Shown here one piece after another: positions 11,028 to 23,095 of a stretch of DNA of 64,000 nucleotides. The translations under genes were made by a program, and so were the position numbers. The notes below the pieces were generated by a model, which had not been told where the DNA came from, searched no databases, and saw nothing but the letters and a program-made list of their open reading frames with translations. The DNA comes from Margaritispora aquatica (Eukaryota > Ascomycota > Leotiomycetes > Helotiales > Discinellaceae), in contig VJWN01000003.1 of the NCBI GenBank assembly GCA_007644065.1, forward strand, positions 1,364,001-1,428,000. Reading direction: 5' to 3'. Every line of letters starts with the position of its first letter. Positions within the stretch are counted from its first letter, which is position 1.

Positions 11028-13059
11028 TCAATTGTATTCGACATAAATGATGAGCTTGTCGTTACGATCTAGAGCCATATCTAGGTCGTTATTGCTTAGC
11101 ATGCCGGGTCGTTCTCCACTCGGTTCATCTTTGTAGTAAAGAGCAATCTCTTCTCCAGGTGGAATCTTTAGCCGGTCACGAATCTTTTCGTAAAGCTGTG
11201 AGTATTGAATATCCGTTGGTACCCTGATAGCAATAAGATCATCACCAAAGTAGATCTTGACCTTCATAGCAGAAGCAGATTGACCATTGGTACCAGGCGA
11301 AATAGATTGGTTTGATGGTTGAGACAATGAAGAAGTCTGCCTTGTAGGGCCTTGGGGCATAAGTCCAGATTGTCCCGAGAATGATTGCTGATTCTTTTGG
11401 TGTGTGGGTGCCTGTGAGAGACCTGCGTATCCATTAACATTGCTGCCATTGATATTGCCACGTGAAGATTGTCTTGACATACCATTGGTAGGGGAATCAG
11501 TGGACGAGGTTTGAGAAGCCCCAGACAGCCTGTACTCCTCATTCACCGCATTTGGATCCATTTCATAATCTCCTTCTCTGGGAGCGAAGAATTGCTTTAC
11601 CAGAGTACATCTTGAGATATAAGGTGGTTGGGTAAGAAGATTCTTAACATAGGCATCAAGATTATGTTGCCTGCCTTCAGTGATTGCATCCGTCACATAA
11701 TTGACCGGTCCAGGCATGTAGGGAAGCGATCGCTTCTGCGTACCCGTGTTTCCAGCCTCTGCCGGGAACTCTGTCAAGAGGGCGATTTGGAAATCATAGA
11801 AATCCTCGTAATATCGAGACAATTCCCAGTGTCGACCATCCTCTAGCGCTGCCTCGATCACGAACCAGTATTTGTCCTCTGCGAAACAATATCGAGGTAT
11901 TCGTGCAGAAATAGGTGCGTAGAGCTCTGAGGATGATTTGGATGCGTACTGGTTTTGCTGAATCTGCTGTTGAGCTCTGACCTGTTGGGATTGTCGCAAC
12001 TGCTGTTGTTGCTAAAAACATTAGTGAGCGTACGTTGGAGATCAAAAAATGTACCTACATAACCATTTGATTGACTCTGCCTGCTCGCTTGTTGCTGCTG
12101 TAAGCTCATACGATCCATGCTTTGCTCCATTTGCTGTTGTTGCTGCTGCTGCTGCTGAGAACTGGGCACTTCGAATTTTCCCAGCGTAATACTGCTGTTC
12201 TTGTAATCGGCAGCCATTTTCTTCCACTCTTCAACTTTGGGTACACCAGCTCGTTGTACTGCCTCCTGTGCATCCGGAACTGCCTGACCAGAAGACATAT
12301 CTCTTATCTCGATGAAGGAAACTGGTATCAATCCTGGTCCTCCCAGCCTGCCGATCGGTTTTGCGACGAACCATTCTGGATTGGACTGCGCAATCACGAT
12401 TATTGCTTCTCCTGCCTTCGCATCCAACTCGTCCGGACGCTCTGCTGCAAAATCATACATCACAACTCCATAGACCATCGCACCTGAGCCTTTCGCCATT
12501 GTTTTGGAGGATCGTGCAGTATCAGTTCCTACCAAAGTGCCAGAGCCAGAAGTATCGGAATATCCAGAGTCGTGATCGGGCATACGCACAGCTTGTGGTG
12601 AAGTATCGGATTGTCCGCTATCTCTCTCTGTCTTTCCTAGAATTTGGAAGAATGCTACTGGGACCAGTCCTCGGGCGTCTGGAAGCGCTGGATTGCACGC
12701 CTCATACCAATCCGTATCATTTTCTCGGCCAATAACATGGAAGAAGTCGCCTTTTTGAAACGATAATTCTTGACCTGACTGAGCCTCATAATCATATAAT
12801 GCGCGAATCACCTTGGGAGTCATTAGCATCACACGAATGATTTCCATGGTGGGACGACGACCAACTCACCTTTTTAGGCGGGACTATCGCAATCGCAGAT
12901 TTAGGAGTGATGGAGATGTGATTGTTGACCTTCTCCTTGTCATTCTTCAAACTCCTCCTAAGGGCCTGGAGAAATAGCATGATTAGTTCCATTGAGCTCT
13001 GCCATAATCCGTTCAAGGCGAACCTCGGGTGGGCGAAGTGGGAGGCAACTCACTTTCAT
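11028..13059 (-). CDS. bem1: Bem1/Scd2-type polarity scaffold (SH3-SH3-PX-PB1)
   Basis: Scaffold that binds Cdc42 effectors and the GEF Cdc24 at sites of polarised growth. Exons 13059-13054 (only ATG AAA), 12965-12870, 12811-12059 and 12011-11028 give 612 aa. SH3-1 covers about residues 36-95 (ALYDYEAQSGQELSFQKGD); SH3-2 about 145-205 (VMYDFAAERPDELDAKAGE). After a poly-Gln stretch comes a PX domain (FVIEAALEDGRHWELSRYYEDF without its last two residues, then LPYMPGP). The PB1 domain fills the last 80 residues (MKVKIYFGDDLIAIRVP to KLIIYVEYN). The last intron uses donor GTAGGT, because the alternative GTACAT breaks the frame. Domain order is diagnostic for Bem1. Confidence 0.96.
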
Positions 13060-16000
13060 ATTGATTGTGTTTGCTTTGCTTCACGTCGCACACCTTTACA
13101 CACCAGCCAAAAGCAAATTCCGCTCCGAGTTGTACTCCTTTTTGCGTCTCCTCAATCTAGATCAGTTCTCGGCTGACAGACGGAATTGTTTGTGTCTGCA
13201 GAATTTCTTCTTTTGGGAGGATGGCGAGAACAAAGATATGTCGAAAAGGGATCAGCAGATGAATAGATGCGCTCAGGAGGTAAGAGGAGGGGCTGGATAT
13301 TGTCGCGACGCCGTCCCAAAGTTTCAATCACTGTGCGGAATGCAGAACTTGAGGGGTGATTCAGCACGAATACTGAGGAGTGATCCGGGTGATACGAAAT
13401 TCGGTAGAATGTGCAGTTCAAGGTAGTTCAGTGCAGAATGCAGAGTACAGTGTGTAGAACCGTAGGAATTCGTGTAATTGTCGCTCGTGAGTCCCAACCC
13501 CTAGCTGCGAGGAGTTGGAATATGCGCCAAACTGTAGGTACAGTACAGGTTCTAGGTAAGGTGGAGGGGGCAAGAGATGCCTCAGGCTAAGCACTGTGGT
13601 ATGTAGGAGTAGTCGTATTGTAAGATCTTAGGTTAGGTACTTTGCCCTAGGTAACTTAGTACTTTGAATTGATCCTGAATTAGGAATCGTTCGTTACAAT
13701 CCCAAGTTCACTAACTACCCAGACTATTCTCTAGCTGCTGAGTTTGACGATCCAGAGGCTGAATGGTTCGTTTTAATTTGGTGGAAGGGAGGATTTTGGA
13801 GGTAAATCCTGCTGAAATCTGGTTCGTCCCTAATTTCCGCTGCCAAGAATGTGTACAGGAGCTGTTCCGCTGGCTCCAAAATGACTCCTTTTTTGCGGCT
13901 TGATTTCTTCTCTTCTGGGTTCCTAGTCGTTTCCAAATTCCCCTTCAAGAGCCCGGTTCCTTGAGAGTATCCCCTTTTGTCCTTCCAACCAAACTGGCCC
14001 AACAAGTCCGAGTAAAACAAAACAGTAACAGTACAAACACCACAGGTTGCAGGCTGCAGCTGCAAAAAGATATTCGCTTCGGTATTCCTGCTGGCAATCC
14101 AATGATCGCTTACTGTTCGTGACCTCCTAGTCTCAACGTTTTCGTGGACGTCTGGATGATGTCAAGCAGCAAGTGGTGGGCAAGTACAAAACAACAAGAT
14201 ATACTCTTGAGTCTGGCAGGTGAGGGGAAGGAAGCGCTGTGATGTTATATCATAGCATATTGCTTGTGCTTGCTTGCTTGACAGCGTCCGAGGGTAGGAA
14301 ACCAGTTACGGATTTTTTTTGACATGGACCATCTACCTATATAGTTTGACACTCTAATTATATCAGATACCTAACTGTGATTTCGGGTTTGCCTTCGCTT
14401 TCCCTTCGGATCAGCTGTCCTTTCTCTCAGCAAAAAATAGACCTAAGTGCGACTCTGGATCTTCTTCTAACTGGCATCTCTGTCCACCAACTGAAAATTC
14501 TCCCAACGCGATGATTCAACCAACATGGAATTTTCTTCAATCACATTCACCTTACTCGGAGCTTGGGCCAAACTGTGCATGCATTACGCACACTGCAGGT
14601 CCTCTTTCGTCCTCTATGGCCTTTTGAGGACTCTCTGCGCGCAAGTCATGACCAATGGAGCTTGGTCCTACAATCCTCCAACCGCTTTTCGCCCCAACGG
14701 CGGCTGTGCTGACCTGAGATAGGTTGCATCGCGAGGGGCTGAAAACCCCTCCAACTCTCAGCGCATAGCCCTACCACGACTACTCGTCAAGTTTGATATC
14801 AGCTTGTGAAAGACCTCCCGAGCTGTCATCACAATCCGCATTACCGTGACTGTCAGAGATTCTGAGACTTTGCCATCAGCTGTTTCTACACACCAAGCAG
14901 GTTGTCTCTCTGTAGCAGATAAATGAACTGCTTTTCTGTCTTGGCTATTCCCTGTCGTGCAACGCACGTTTACCACACCGACAGGCTAGACAGGCTTCTT
15001 CATCCCGACAAGCAAGAATCCAAAGAGGGCATCCAGGCTAGACCAGTGGCTGTCACTGTGGTGCTGGGTCGAGAGACTTTGTCTGAGACATACTTATCGA
15101 TTGTCGATAACATGAGGGACCATATTATGCCCTGTCATCTGGGGCAATATGAAACAAGTTGATCAGTGCACAGTAATGACTTGATTGTCTGCCCCTCATT
15201 CATCATTGCCGATAATCCAAAGGGTTGGTTACACTTGCCCGAGTCTAAAAGAATTTCAACGAGTTCTGGAATGACGAATTTTATCGTTGTTCATCCCGAA
15301 TAAAAATCATTTAAGTCATGCTAGAAATATTCTACAAATATAAATCTACACTAGGGCTCGCTTCCTTGATCCACTGCTGTTCAAGCGACTTTTACAACCA
15401 ATTTCACTTTCGTCAGAGATAAAGTACTAGCAACAATATGCACAACATCTCCAGTCCACTTCTGCGATGCATTCGAAAGGCTCTCCAACCTTCCAGAAAA
15501 TTCTTTGGGTCTTTATCAATTCCAAATTCTCTATTAAATGCCTTATCGTGCATGAACTCCCGAATCCCCTGAGCTCGCTTCGCAAACCTTCCCTCCCAAA
15601 ATCGTCATCCACTCCCCTCGCTACTCACGGCAACGCAAGTATCCGCACACATGAACCGTTCCATCTTCTACCACCACCAATAACAAGATAGTACCTACAT
15701 CGGGATCTTCGCCAGAGACAGTTTTCGGTTCTTCGAGGCAAGATGTGGAAGGTGGCGCCAGTTGGTGGTGATTATGCATAATCGCGGGGTTGAGTGGGTG
15801 AAACACCCGCTCAGCAAAGACAGCAATGCTTGTTTTCCTTCGCATTGACGTGGACCCTGATTTCTGAGTTTTTACTTTTTTATTTATATCAGACGTGACA
15901 TGTGCCCAGGATGGTGGGTGCGGTGGTGTCGTTGCTTTTGTTTGTCTTGATTGAGGTTCTGATTAGGTTCTTGTTTCGGTGCGTGAAAGGGTGGAATAAT

Positions 16001-16849
16001 TCCTTTTGATGGATAACGAGAGATATACATACCTTGTGCTGTTCCGGGCATATGGCACACCTCTGACGATTGCATTGAAGTTATGAGTTCAGTGTAAATA
16101 AATTTTCCTATAGAGTCTCTGTCCAGTCTTCTCCTATGCCACGTTCAAGTCTAGACACATCCAAACTACTCATGATTCCGCATATGTGGACAAACAAAAT
16201 ATTTTCAACCTTTCCTTCTGCTGTGTATCTTATGCGAGAGACCACGAGCATAGATGCTGATCAGCTTACACCAGGCAAAATTCCATTTTAATCGTCAGAC
16301 CACAGACAACAGCCTCGGTACTTAATTTCGGACCCCATTGCACAACCATCAAGGTGCTGCTTGAGACCTACAGAGAGAAAAGGTTATATTACTTTCGCAC
16401 CAAGGTTTTGCCTAACATATGATTCATACCATTTTGGTGTGCCCTAAAGCAGGGGGCAATAGTCGAGTGTGGTGGTGCTGCTCGCTTAATGGAAAGGGGA
16501 AGTGCGGTTGGATTGTTGATGGAGTGACGATATAAACCTGAAGTATAAACAGGATGAATAGGCTTGAAGGTATTTGTTGGTGATATTTCCAGATTTTCTA
16601 GGTGTATCAGATAGATTTAAACATTCAGTGTGGCCTTGGAAGTGTATCTCAGCGTTGCATGTTGAAAATTATTTCGAAATGCTGATCAGCCAAATTGTAA
16701 AATTACAACCTCGGGACTTACTCAGCCCAACTTTGTTTATATAAGAGTAGGATCAAGCATAGTTGTTTCGGACTTAATCTAAAACTTCATATCGTCGTCA
16801 AATTCGTCGTCGGCGTAAAATCGTCTAATCAATATCGCCACTTTTCCCA
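13060..16849. other. Gene-poor region of 3.8 kb
   Basis: The left edge contains the bem1 promoter. ORFs at 12992-13426, 13724-14065, 14525-14722, 14923-15162 and 15621-15845 show no family features and no splice logic. One small ORF with promoter-like sequence is listed separately at 15438. I see no transposon ends or tandem repeats. It may hold non-coding transcripts or weakly conserved genes that I cannot recognise. Confidence 0.5.
15438..15572 (+). CDS. Possible 44-codon small ORF with promoter-like upstream
   Basis: An ATG opens a 44-codon frame beginning MHNISSPLLRCIRKALQP. About 95 bp upstream lies a TATA-like stretch (ACAAATATAAATC), and the leader between them is C/T-rich, as in fungal 5' UTRs. 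There is no homology evidence. It could be the first exon of an unrecognised gene or chance. Confidence 0.18.
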   Translation: MHNISSPLLRCIRKALQPSRKFFGSLSIPNSLLNALSCMNSRIP

Positions 16850-17944
16850 TCAAAGCTCGCCCCTCCTCCTCTTCCCTTCCAAATACTCCGCATCATACGT
16901 ATCCCTCTTCCCTAACCTCTCTCTCAAGCCTCTCGCGCTCTTCCAGCTCTTCGTGCTCCTCCCACTGTCACTGGCACTATCATTATCGTATGCACCCTCA
17001 TCATAATCACTTCCATCTCTACCCTCCCTACCATCTCTTTCCCTCGCTCTATCACCACTCTCCCTCCTATCATCGTGCCTTTCTCCTTTATTTCTCCCAT
17101 CCTTACTCCCAGGCTTCCCCTTCCCAACCTCATACCCTCTATACCCACCCAACAACGCACCACCCAACGTCCCCGCACCAGGTAGAATCAAATCACCCAG
17201 TAGTCCACCTCCAAATGCACCAAGGAACGCCCCAGTCGTGGGTGTGGTCCTTGTGCCTCTTGCGCGGGAAGGTTTGTCTGTGCGTGTTGAGTGCGAGCTG
17301 TGTCCATCTCTATCGTCGTCTCGCGAGCGAGAGCTGGAATCATCTCGATCTCGATCCTGTCGCCGTCGATGAGTCTCTGGTGCTGGGGGCTCAGAGTATG
17401 AGCGTGAAGGACGCAGATGCGTGTAGGCGCTTGGTACGTGCTGGAGGTGCTGCCGGCCGTGATGGTGCTGGTGGTGAATTGGGAGCCTACCTCTTCTGTG
17501 GCGTGAAGAGGAGGAAGAGGAGTCCGAGTCGTAGGGTTCGTGGTGTGGGAAGGGTTGTTGGAAATGGATGTGTGATTGTTGGTATTGTTGGGATTGCTGC
17601 GCTTGTAGCTGGGCTAGTGAGTACGACCGGTATTGCTGTGGGTGTGAAGTTGGAGGAGCGTGGAATTGTACGTCTTGCTGCCCTTGTTGTTGGTAAAGCG
17701 TTGAGACTGGGTATTCTGCTTGTTGATGGTGGGAGGAGTTCATGTACTGCGGTTGGTTTTGAGGAGGTGGGTAATTTGGGTTCGGGTCGTGGGAGTTGTA
17801 TTGCTGTTGCTGGTAGTTCCGAGGAGGGGTTTGAACATGAGCTGGAAAAGAATTGTATTCCGGGGGATCCTCCGCATGGTAACTTTGCTGCGGCTGAGAA
17901 GTGGAAGTGTTGAAGTTTTGATTGTAGTATTCTTGCGCAGCCAT
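16850..17944 (-). CDS. Gln/His-rich glycine-zipper protein
   Basis: Single exon, 364 aa. Residues 1-150 are Gln/Tyr/Pro/His-rich and prion-like. The middle is Ser/Arg/Asp-rich, including RRRQDRDRDDSSSRSRDDD. A glycine-zipper segment spans about residues 237-272 (GAFLGAFGGGLLGDLILPG, then GGALLGGYRGYEVGKGKPG), which can insert in or pack against membranes. The C terminus is charged. This architecture, a disordered Q-rich arm plus a glycine zipper, recurs in uncharacterised Pezizomycotina proteins. Function is unknown. The strong antisense ORF at 16990-17913 is a shadow of this biased composition. Confidence 0.78.
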   Translation of the reverse strand: MAAQEYYNQNFNTSTSQPQQSYHAEDPPEYNSFPAHVQTPPRNYQQQQYNSHDPNPNYPPPQNQPQYMNSSHHQQAEYPVSTLYQQQGQQDVQFHAPPTSHPQQYRSYSLAQLQAQQSQQYQQSHIHFQQPFPHHEPYDSDSSSSSSRHRRGRLPIHHQHHHGRQHLQHVPSAYTHLRPSRSYSEPPAPETHRRRQDRDRDDSSSRSRDDDRDGHSSHSTRTDKPSRARGTRTTPTTGAFLGAFGGGLLGDLILPGAGTLGGALLGGYRGYEVGKGKPGSKDGRNKGERHDDRRESGDRARERDGREGRDGSDYDEGAYDNDSASDSGRSTKSWKSARGLRERLGKRDTYDAEYLEGKRRRGEL

Positions 17945-19082
17945 TTTATCGTATTATATATTTTTCTGCTTAATTAAGTATGAGAACCAGTGGGGACATC
18001 TACATATTTATATCGCATAGTTAATCCTAATCTCGAGAGTAAGCATCGCACATCGACGCTATAACAATCTAACGTCACTCTACATCCCCACGACCAAATT
18101 CAGTACGTCACTTAACAGTGCCGAGGAGAGAACCACCAAGACACAGAGTGAGATCTCACGCCAAGTGAGCTAGAACGGCCTAAGAAGGAACTCGGAAAAT
18201 AGGTATCCTTGAGCATCTGTTTTTGCTGTGAGATCTTGTGGGTTGAAATGGTCACGGTGATGAACTTGGGCCTTGGTTGCCGAGCAAGCCGATGGGGTGC
18301 ATCGGTAGTGGAGCCGAGGTGGCGATCCTTAACTTGGCAGCCAAAATAGTGGATGACTTGAGAGAGGAGTTCTTCGCGAGAGATTGATTTTGCCAATGGC
18401 TTGTTGGTAAGACGGGCATCATTACGGCTGGTTAAGTCATATAGCTTGGCCGAGGGAAAGGACGTGTTGATTTCTGTCGTACGAGCCCCTGAACCCAAGT
18501 GAGGCCTACCAATGGTCGAGACGCGTTGAGATGCAATTCGTGTACTATCACTTGTTGTTTTCACTTGCAAGGCCTTTGTCTTCGTCTTCGCTATGCCCAC
18601 GGCGATGCAAGTCGCCGAGAAAGCTGTAGATTTGAGGGTTCTCCTCCTGTATGAATTGGAAGAAATTGCATCTTGATTGGTCTGTTGGGCCAGAAACGAT
18701 ACTTTATCGTTAAGACTATATCTTTTAAAAATTGATTGACATGAGGTACACAATACGCTGAAAGTGGGGGATGTATCTCCTCCGACTTCAGATCGAAGGA
18801 TTTGGGAAAACGTGACAACTTGCTATATTAAGCCTTGCTTACGCGATAGCTGAAAATGTAGTAAGTGATAAATTGAAACAAACTAATTAGGTAAATTGGT
18901 ATTCCTGGCATGTACGTAGCTTGAGAACTGTCTATGATTTGAATGAAGTGTAAAAACTTAAGATCTCAGAGAAATAGATAGAAAACGTAATGTTAACCTT
19001 ATAACCCGACAAGGAGCACATTTGGCCTTTGAAGCCGGAACCATGATCTCCCAACTTGTTTTAAGTGTGGTCCTCTATCATG
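17945..19082. other. Intergenic region containing a decayed ORF
   Basis: Apart from the open frame at 18112-18840 (listed separately), no gene was recognised. The part next to 19083 is the 3' flank of the thymidylate synthase gene. Confidence 0.45.
18112..18840 (-). pseudogene. Possible remnant of a fungal gene, HET-like opening
   Basis: The frame is open for about 240 codons but has no ATG in its first part. It reads through VGGDTSPTFSVLCTSCQSIF, then RRRTLKSTAFSATC. An opening with LCxxCQxIF followed by TLKS is reminiscent of the N termini of heterokaryon-incompatibility (HET) proteins, which continue into a HET domain not seen here. The missing start and the lack of a recognisable downstream domain suggest a degraded copy. 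It may equally be a chance ORF. Confidence 0.25.
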
Positions 19083-20133
19083 CTATACCGACATTTTCAT
19101 GGCAATTCCCTTGTGAGGTTCATACCCCTTTACCACAAACTCCTCCACTTTCCACCCATCTATGCTCCCACCTGTTGCTCTTGCAATCTCCAGCCCTGGA
19201 AAGGGCCTTGGATCTCGTGTCAACTGCCCCCTCAACGCATCAACGTGATCAGCATAAACATGCGCATCTCCCATAGTGTGTGTGAAAGTCGCAGGAACCA
19301 AATCGCAGACATGAGCAATCATGTGTGTCAACAGAGCATAACTTGCAATGTTGAATGGCACACCAAGTCCCATGTCGCAACTTCGTTGGTACAGTTGACA
19401 ATGTAGTCTTCCTTTCGCCTTCTTTCCAGTCTCCGTCTTAGGATATGAGACGTAGAACTGTGCAAACATGTGGCATGGTGGCAGAGCCATGAGCTTCAAA
19501 TCTTTTGGGTTCCAAGCACTAAGGATAATCCGACGATCGTATGGATTATTTTTCAGCTTGTAAATGACCTCGGCCAGCTGATCAACTCCTTTTCCTGTAT
19601 AATCTGTTTGTGCATCCACGTAATCGGCACCGAAATGTCTCCATTGGAACCCGTATACAGGTCCAAGATCTCCCACAGCACGATGGGACAAACCTACTGA
19701 GTCGAGGTATTCGCGCGATCCATTGCCGTCCCAGATCTTAATGCCAGCTTCTGCCAGGGGTATTGAAGATGTAGAGCCCGAGACGAACCACAGAAGTTCT
19801 GCAATGACTGCACGTAGAAAGACGCGTTTTGTGGTAAGGAGGGGTAGTATTGGTGATCCGTCTGGAGATGATAGTGTGAACTTTAGAGGGCGAGGGGCAA
19901 ATATCGAGTATGTTCCAGTCCCAGTCCTAAGTATGTCAGAATATGGCACTGCTATGCTGGAATCGGCAATACCTGTCAGGCCTATGCTCGCCAGTCTCGA
20001 GAATCTCATGGATCAAATCTAGATATTGATGTTCCTCATGTTTAGACAGGGTCGACGATTCTGGTAACTTTGACAATTTCGTGGGAATCGGGGCTGGCTT
20101 AACCAATTCTTCTTCTATAGAGGGCGACATCAT
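19083..20133 (-). CDS. Thymidylate synthase
   Basis: Converts dUMP to dTMP with methylene-tetrahydrofolate. Exons 20133-19973 and 19926-19083, separated by a 46-nt intron, give 334 aa. The catalytic cysteine lies in [12 protein letters not shown], and the dUMP-binding signature is [20 protein letters not shown]. Also typical are [16 protein letters not shown] and [16 protein letters not shown]. The N-terminal extension (about 45 residues) contains [20 protein letters not shown], as in eukaryotic enzymes. Two ATGs in tandem (20133, 20130) open the frame. No dihydrofolate reductase domain is fused, as expected in fungi. Confidence 0.97.
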
Positions 20134-21687
20134 GAGGGGTTGTTACTGAGAAGATTGTTGACTTGAGTGAAGCTCATGTGAGACGCGTAAAGTGCTTTTA
20201 ACAATAAGGTTTAAAGCGCGTCGAGGGGTGCTGAGTCAGCTAGAGGCTAAGAGCGTCTCACCTCGAGTTCACCAGATTTCAATATCTATAACAAACCAGT
20301 GTTTGTGCCTACCTGAGCAGGACTAAGGCTGTACAGTTAAGGTACCTGTAGCTCATAGGACCAATCTGTTAACTAGGTGTAATTCTATGTCAAAGAATTT
20401 TGTTTGTCACACATTATCTAGTTACCTTTCAAGAGCTTCAATTCATGAGCCACCTCTTCGAGCACCATTTGAGCCCAATTCATCACATTTACAGACGCCA
20501 TATGAGCTGGATCTTAGCAGAAGACCCTCGAACTGGGATCTACCCTACGTTGAGAACTCGGGGAATTGTTTTTCATGAAGCCTTCTTTACCCTCCAGCTC
20601 AAGAAAACGCTTCGGTGTACTTCTCAACCGAGGAGCCCTGATCGTCATATCATTATTGTCGCGAATTAACCAGAATAGATAAGCACACACAGAGTGAGGG
20701 ACGTTCAGCAATGAAGCTGAACGGTGTCGAATCAGCTTCTGGTTGTCGAAATTCTTCCAGGAGCCAGACTAACGAAATCTTCATTAGGAGACTATCTCAA
20801 GATTGTATAGATTGCATCTCCATACTCCTGGAACTGTTGATATCCTCGAGGTCCTCGGTATACATGGTTCGGATGGCAGACTATGATGCTCGAAAACGAG
20901 GCGCAACAAAGTTTTGTTGTACTTCGAATTGAACCTACGTCAGACTTGGAAGCAAAGGTACGCCTCCGTGCCCTCGGAAATCTCGAGATACTGGACTTTG
21001 ACAGTAGTGATAGCCAGCATCATTTTAATTGTGTATACATACCAAGTTGATTGCCCCAAAAATCAGAGTTGAGTTTTGCTTCTTCTCCAGCAATGTGCCA
21101 ACAACACCACAAGACACTAACAATCCTCATATATTTTTCGTCTAAGTTTGACATTGAGAAGAATTCTACCGAGAGAGCACAAACCAAAGAACGAATCCGT
21201 TAGAACCCATGTATTTATAACTACTAATATAAGTATATATAATTTCTGGTATTGTCTCGATTTTTGGTGCGTTGGCTACTTCAAAGACCTTTTTCCGGAT
21301 AGGACTAGTGTCACCAGACATGTTAATAATCATCTCCGATTGAAAGCGCTTCACCCTTTTCAGACAGAGACTTTAACCGGTCTTGATCACCACCTTCAGA
21401 TAGGATAGCCAGGTTGACAGGCATGACGGGGTGTATTTCCCCCGGGCGGAATCTTATGCATCTCGCCATGGTCCGCAAGCGAGCATACGGGTGTTGGATG
21501 TTGCAACGGCACCTTTGTATTTGTATTCTTACGACTATAGATAAGTCTCATATGTCTGTTCGCATTCATTAATCCTTCAAGTTCTGAGCTTTACATAGCT
21601 GCTTTTTATTGCAATCTCACCTACGGCTTTCTTCTCTCACGTCGGTGCTCATATAAAATCACCTTACATCCACAATACTTCTAGACA
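20134..21687. other. Intergenic region of 1.55 kb, no gene recognised
   Basis: This holds divergent promoters for thymidylate synthase (-) and the SDR (+). ORFs at 20387-20932 on both strands have no family features. The part from about 21030 to 21340 is AT-rich. A TATA-like element may lie near 21655 (catataaaatc), about 35 bp before the SDR start. Confidence 0.45.
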
Positions 21688-22716
21688 ATGGCTCAAAAGA
21701 CCGTCTTGATCACTGGCTGTAGTAAGGGAGGAATTGGAGATGCTCTCGCCAAAGAATTCCACGCCAAAGGCCTGCGCGTGTTCGCTACAGCTCGTAATCT
21801 AGCCAAGGTTCAGCATCTCAAAGATGCAGGATTGGAAATCCTGCAACTTGATGTGACAGACGACATATCAATCACGCAAGCCGTTGAGAGCGTCAAGGCT
21901 TTGACGGGAGGAACACTCGATATCTTAGTTAATAACAGCGGTGGAGGTGCGTATGTCTACATCTGGCAGAAATATGACTGACACTCGACAGGGTACAGCT
22001 CTCCGTTAATAGACTCTGATATAGCGGTAGTCAGGAAGATGTTTGATGTGAACGTGTTTGCACTGGTGTCAGTTACTCAAGCGTTCTCACCATTCATAAT
22101 TGCTTCCAAGGGAACAATCATCAATATTGGCTCTATTGCTGGTGTCTTCCCCTTACCATGGCAGGGATACTGTGAGTTCTCATGCCTATGAAACGCTGTC
22201 CCAAGCACTAATCCTTCAGACAACGCGTCCAAAGCTGCTGTGAACCTCCTAACCGACCAAATGCGCCTTGAGCTCTCTCCTTGGGGCGTCAAAGCAATTC
22301 TCGTCATCACTGGAGGTATCAAGACACATTTTTTTGACAATGTTGGTGAACATGGTGTCACGATCTCTGAGACCTCGCCATATTATCCAGCTCGATCAGA
22401 GATCGAGCCTCTGATGGCAGGTTCGCTTGTCGAGGTCGATGGTACAGATGTAGATGTTTATGCTAAAGCTGTTGTAAGCAATGCCTTGAGCAGATGGCCT
22501 AAGAAACATCACTGGGTTGGGAGCTCGACATTCATTATTTGGTTCTTTGCTGCTTTTGGGTGGGCTAATATCTGGGTATGTTCATTCTATGTCTTTTAAT
22601 GTTCTCCGTAAGCCTATATCGTGTGATGTGCTAACGCTGCGTAGGATTTGGCACTACCATTCTTCACGAGATTGCCAGCAGCGATTAGGCAGATCCGTGC
22701 TGCTGAGAGAAAGTAG
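21688..22716 (+). CDS. Short-chain dehydrogenase, Ayr1-like
   Basis: Classical SDR reductase. Exons 21688-21946, 21992-22171, 22220-22575 and 22645-22716 give 288 aa. The NAD(P) site is TGCSKGGIGDALA. LVNNSGGG marks the central region. The catalytic Ser lies in INIGSIAG, and the YxxxK motif is YNASK, created across an intron after TAC T. The C-terminal hydrophobic stretch (STFIIWFFAAFGWANIW) suggests membrane association, as in yeast Ayr1 (1-acyl-dihydroxyacetone-phosphate reductase of lipid droplets and ER). Substrate is not certain: many fungal SDRs look alike. Confidence 0.9.
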
Positions 22717-23095
22717 AAATAAGAATGAATTAGATGATGAAGCACTGAACTAGACATACCCAGAGTCGATATACCTTAACACACATTATTCTATAGCCAA
22801 ATAATACAGATTACATTAGATTATCATCACAATAGCCTATCCACAATGGAACCTCTCTCATCTTACTGTCTAATCTCCTAAAAAGCACCACACTTTCACT
22901 TGCCTCTTTCCCCTTCAATCAAACGCACCACCGTCTCCGCCACACGGGGGCGATCCTTGGTCCCCCTAAACTCGTTAAAGCAGTACTATAGTGCCCTAAA
23001 TCTACCGCCTAGAACTACACATGTCCATTCCGAAGGTATTACTATACATAGATCAAAGCACCCTCAGCTCTCCACATCTCAAACATCAACGCATT

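Noticed and set aside
11028..13059. NoxR/p67phox-type regulator as alternative to Bem1
   Set aside because: NoxR has TPR repeats and a different order; the SH3-SH3-PX-PB1 order seen here is that of Bem1.
16990..17913. 307-codon plus-strand ORF
   Set aside because: It is antisense to the glycine-zipper gene and reflects that gene's biased composition; no family resemblance.
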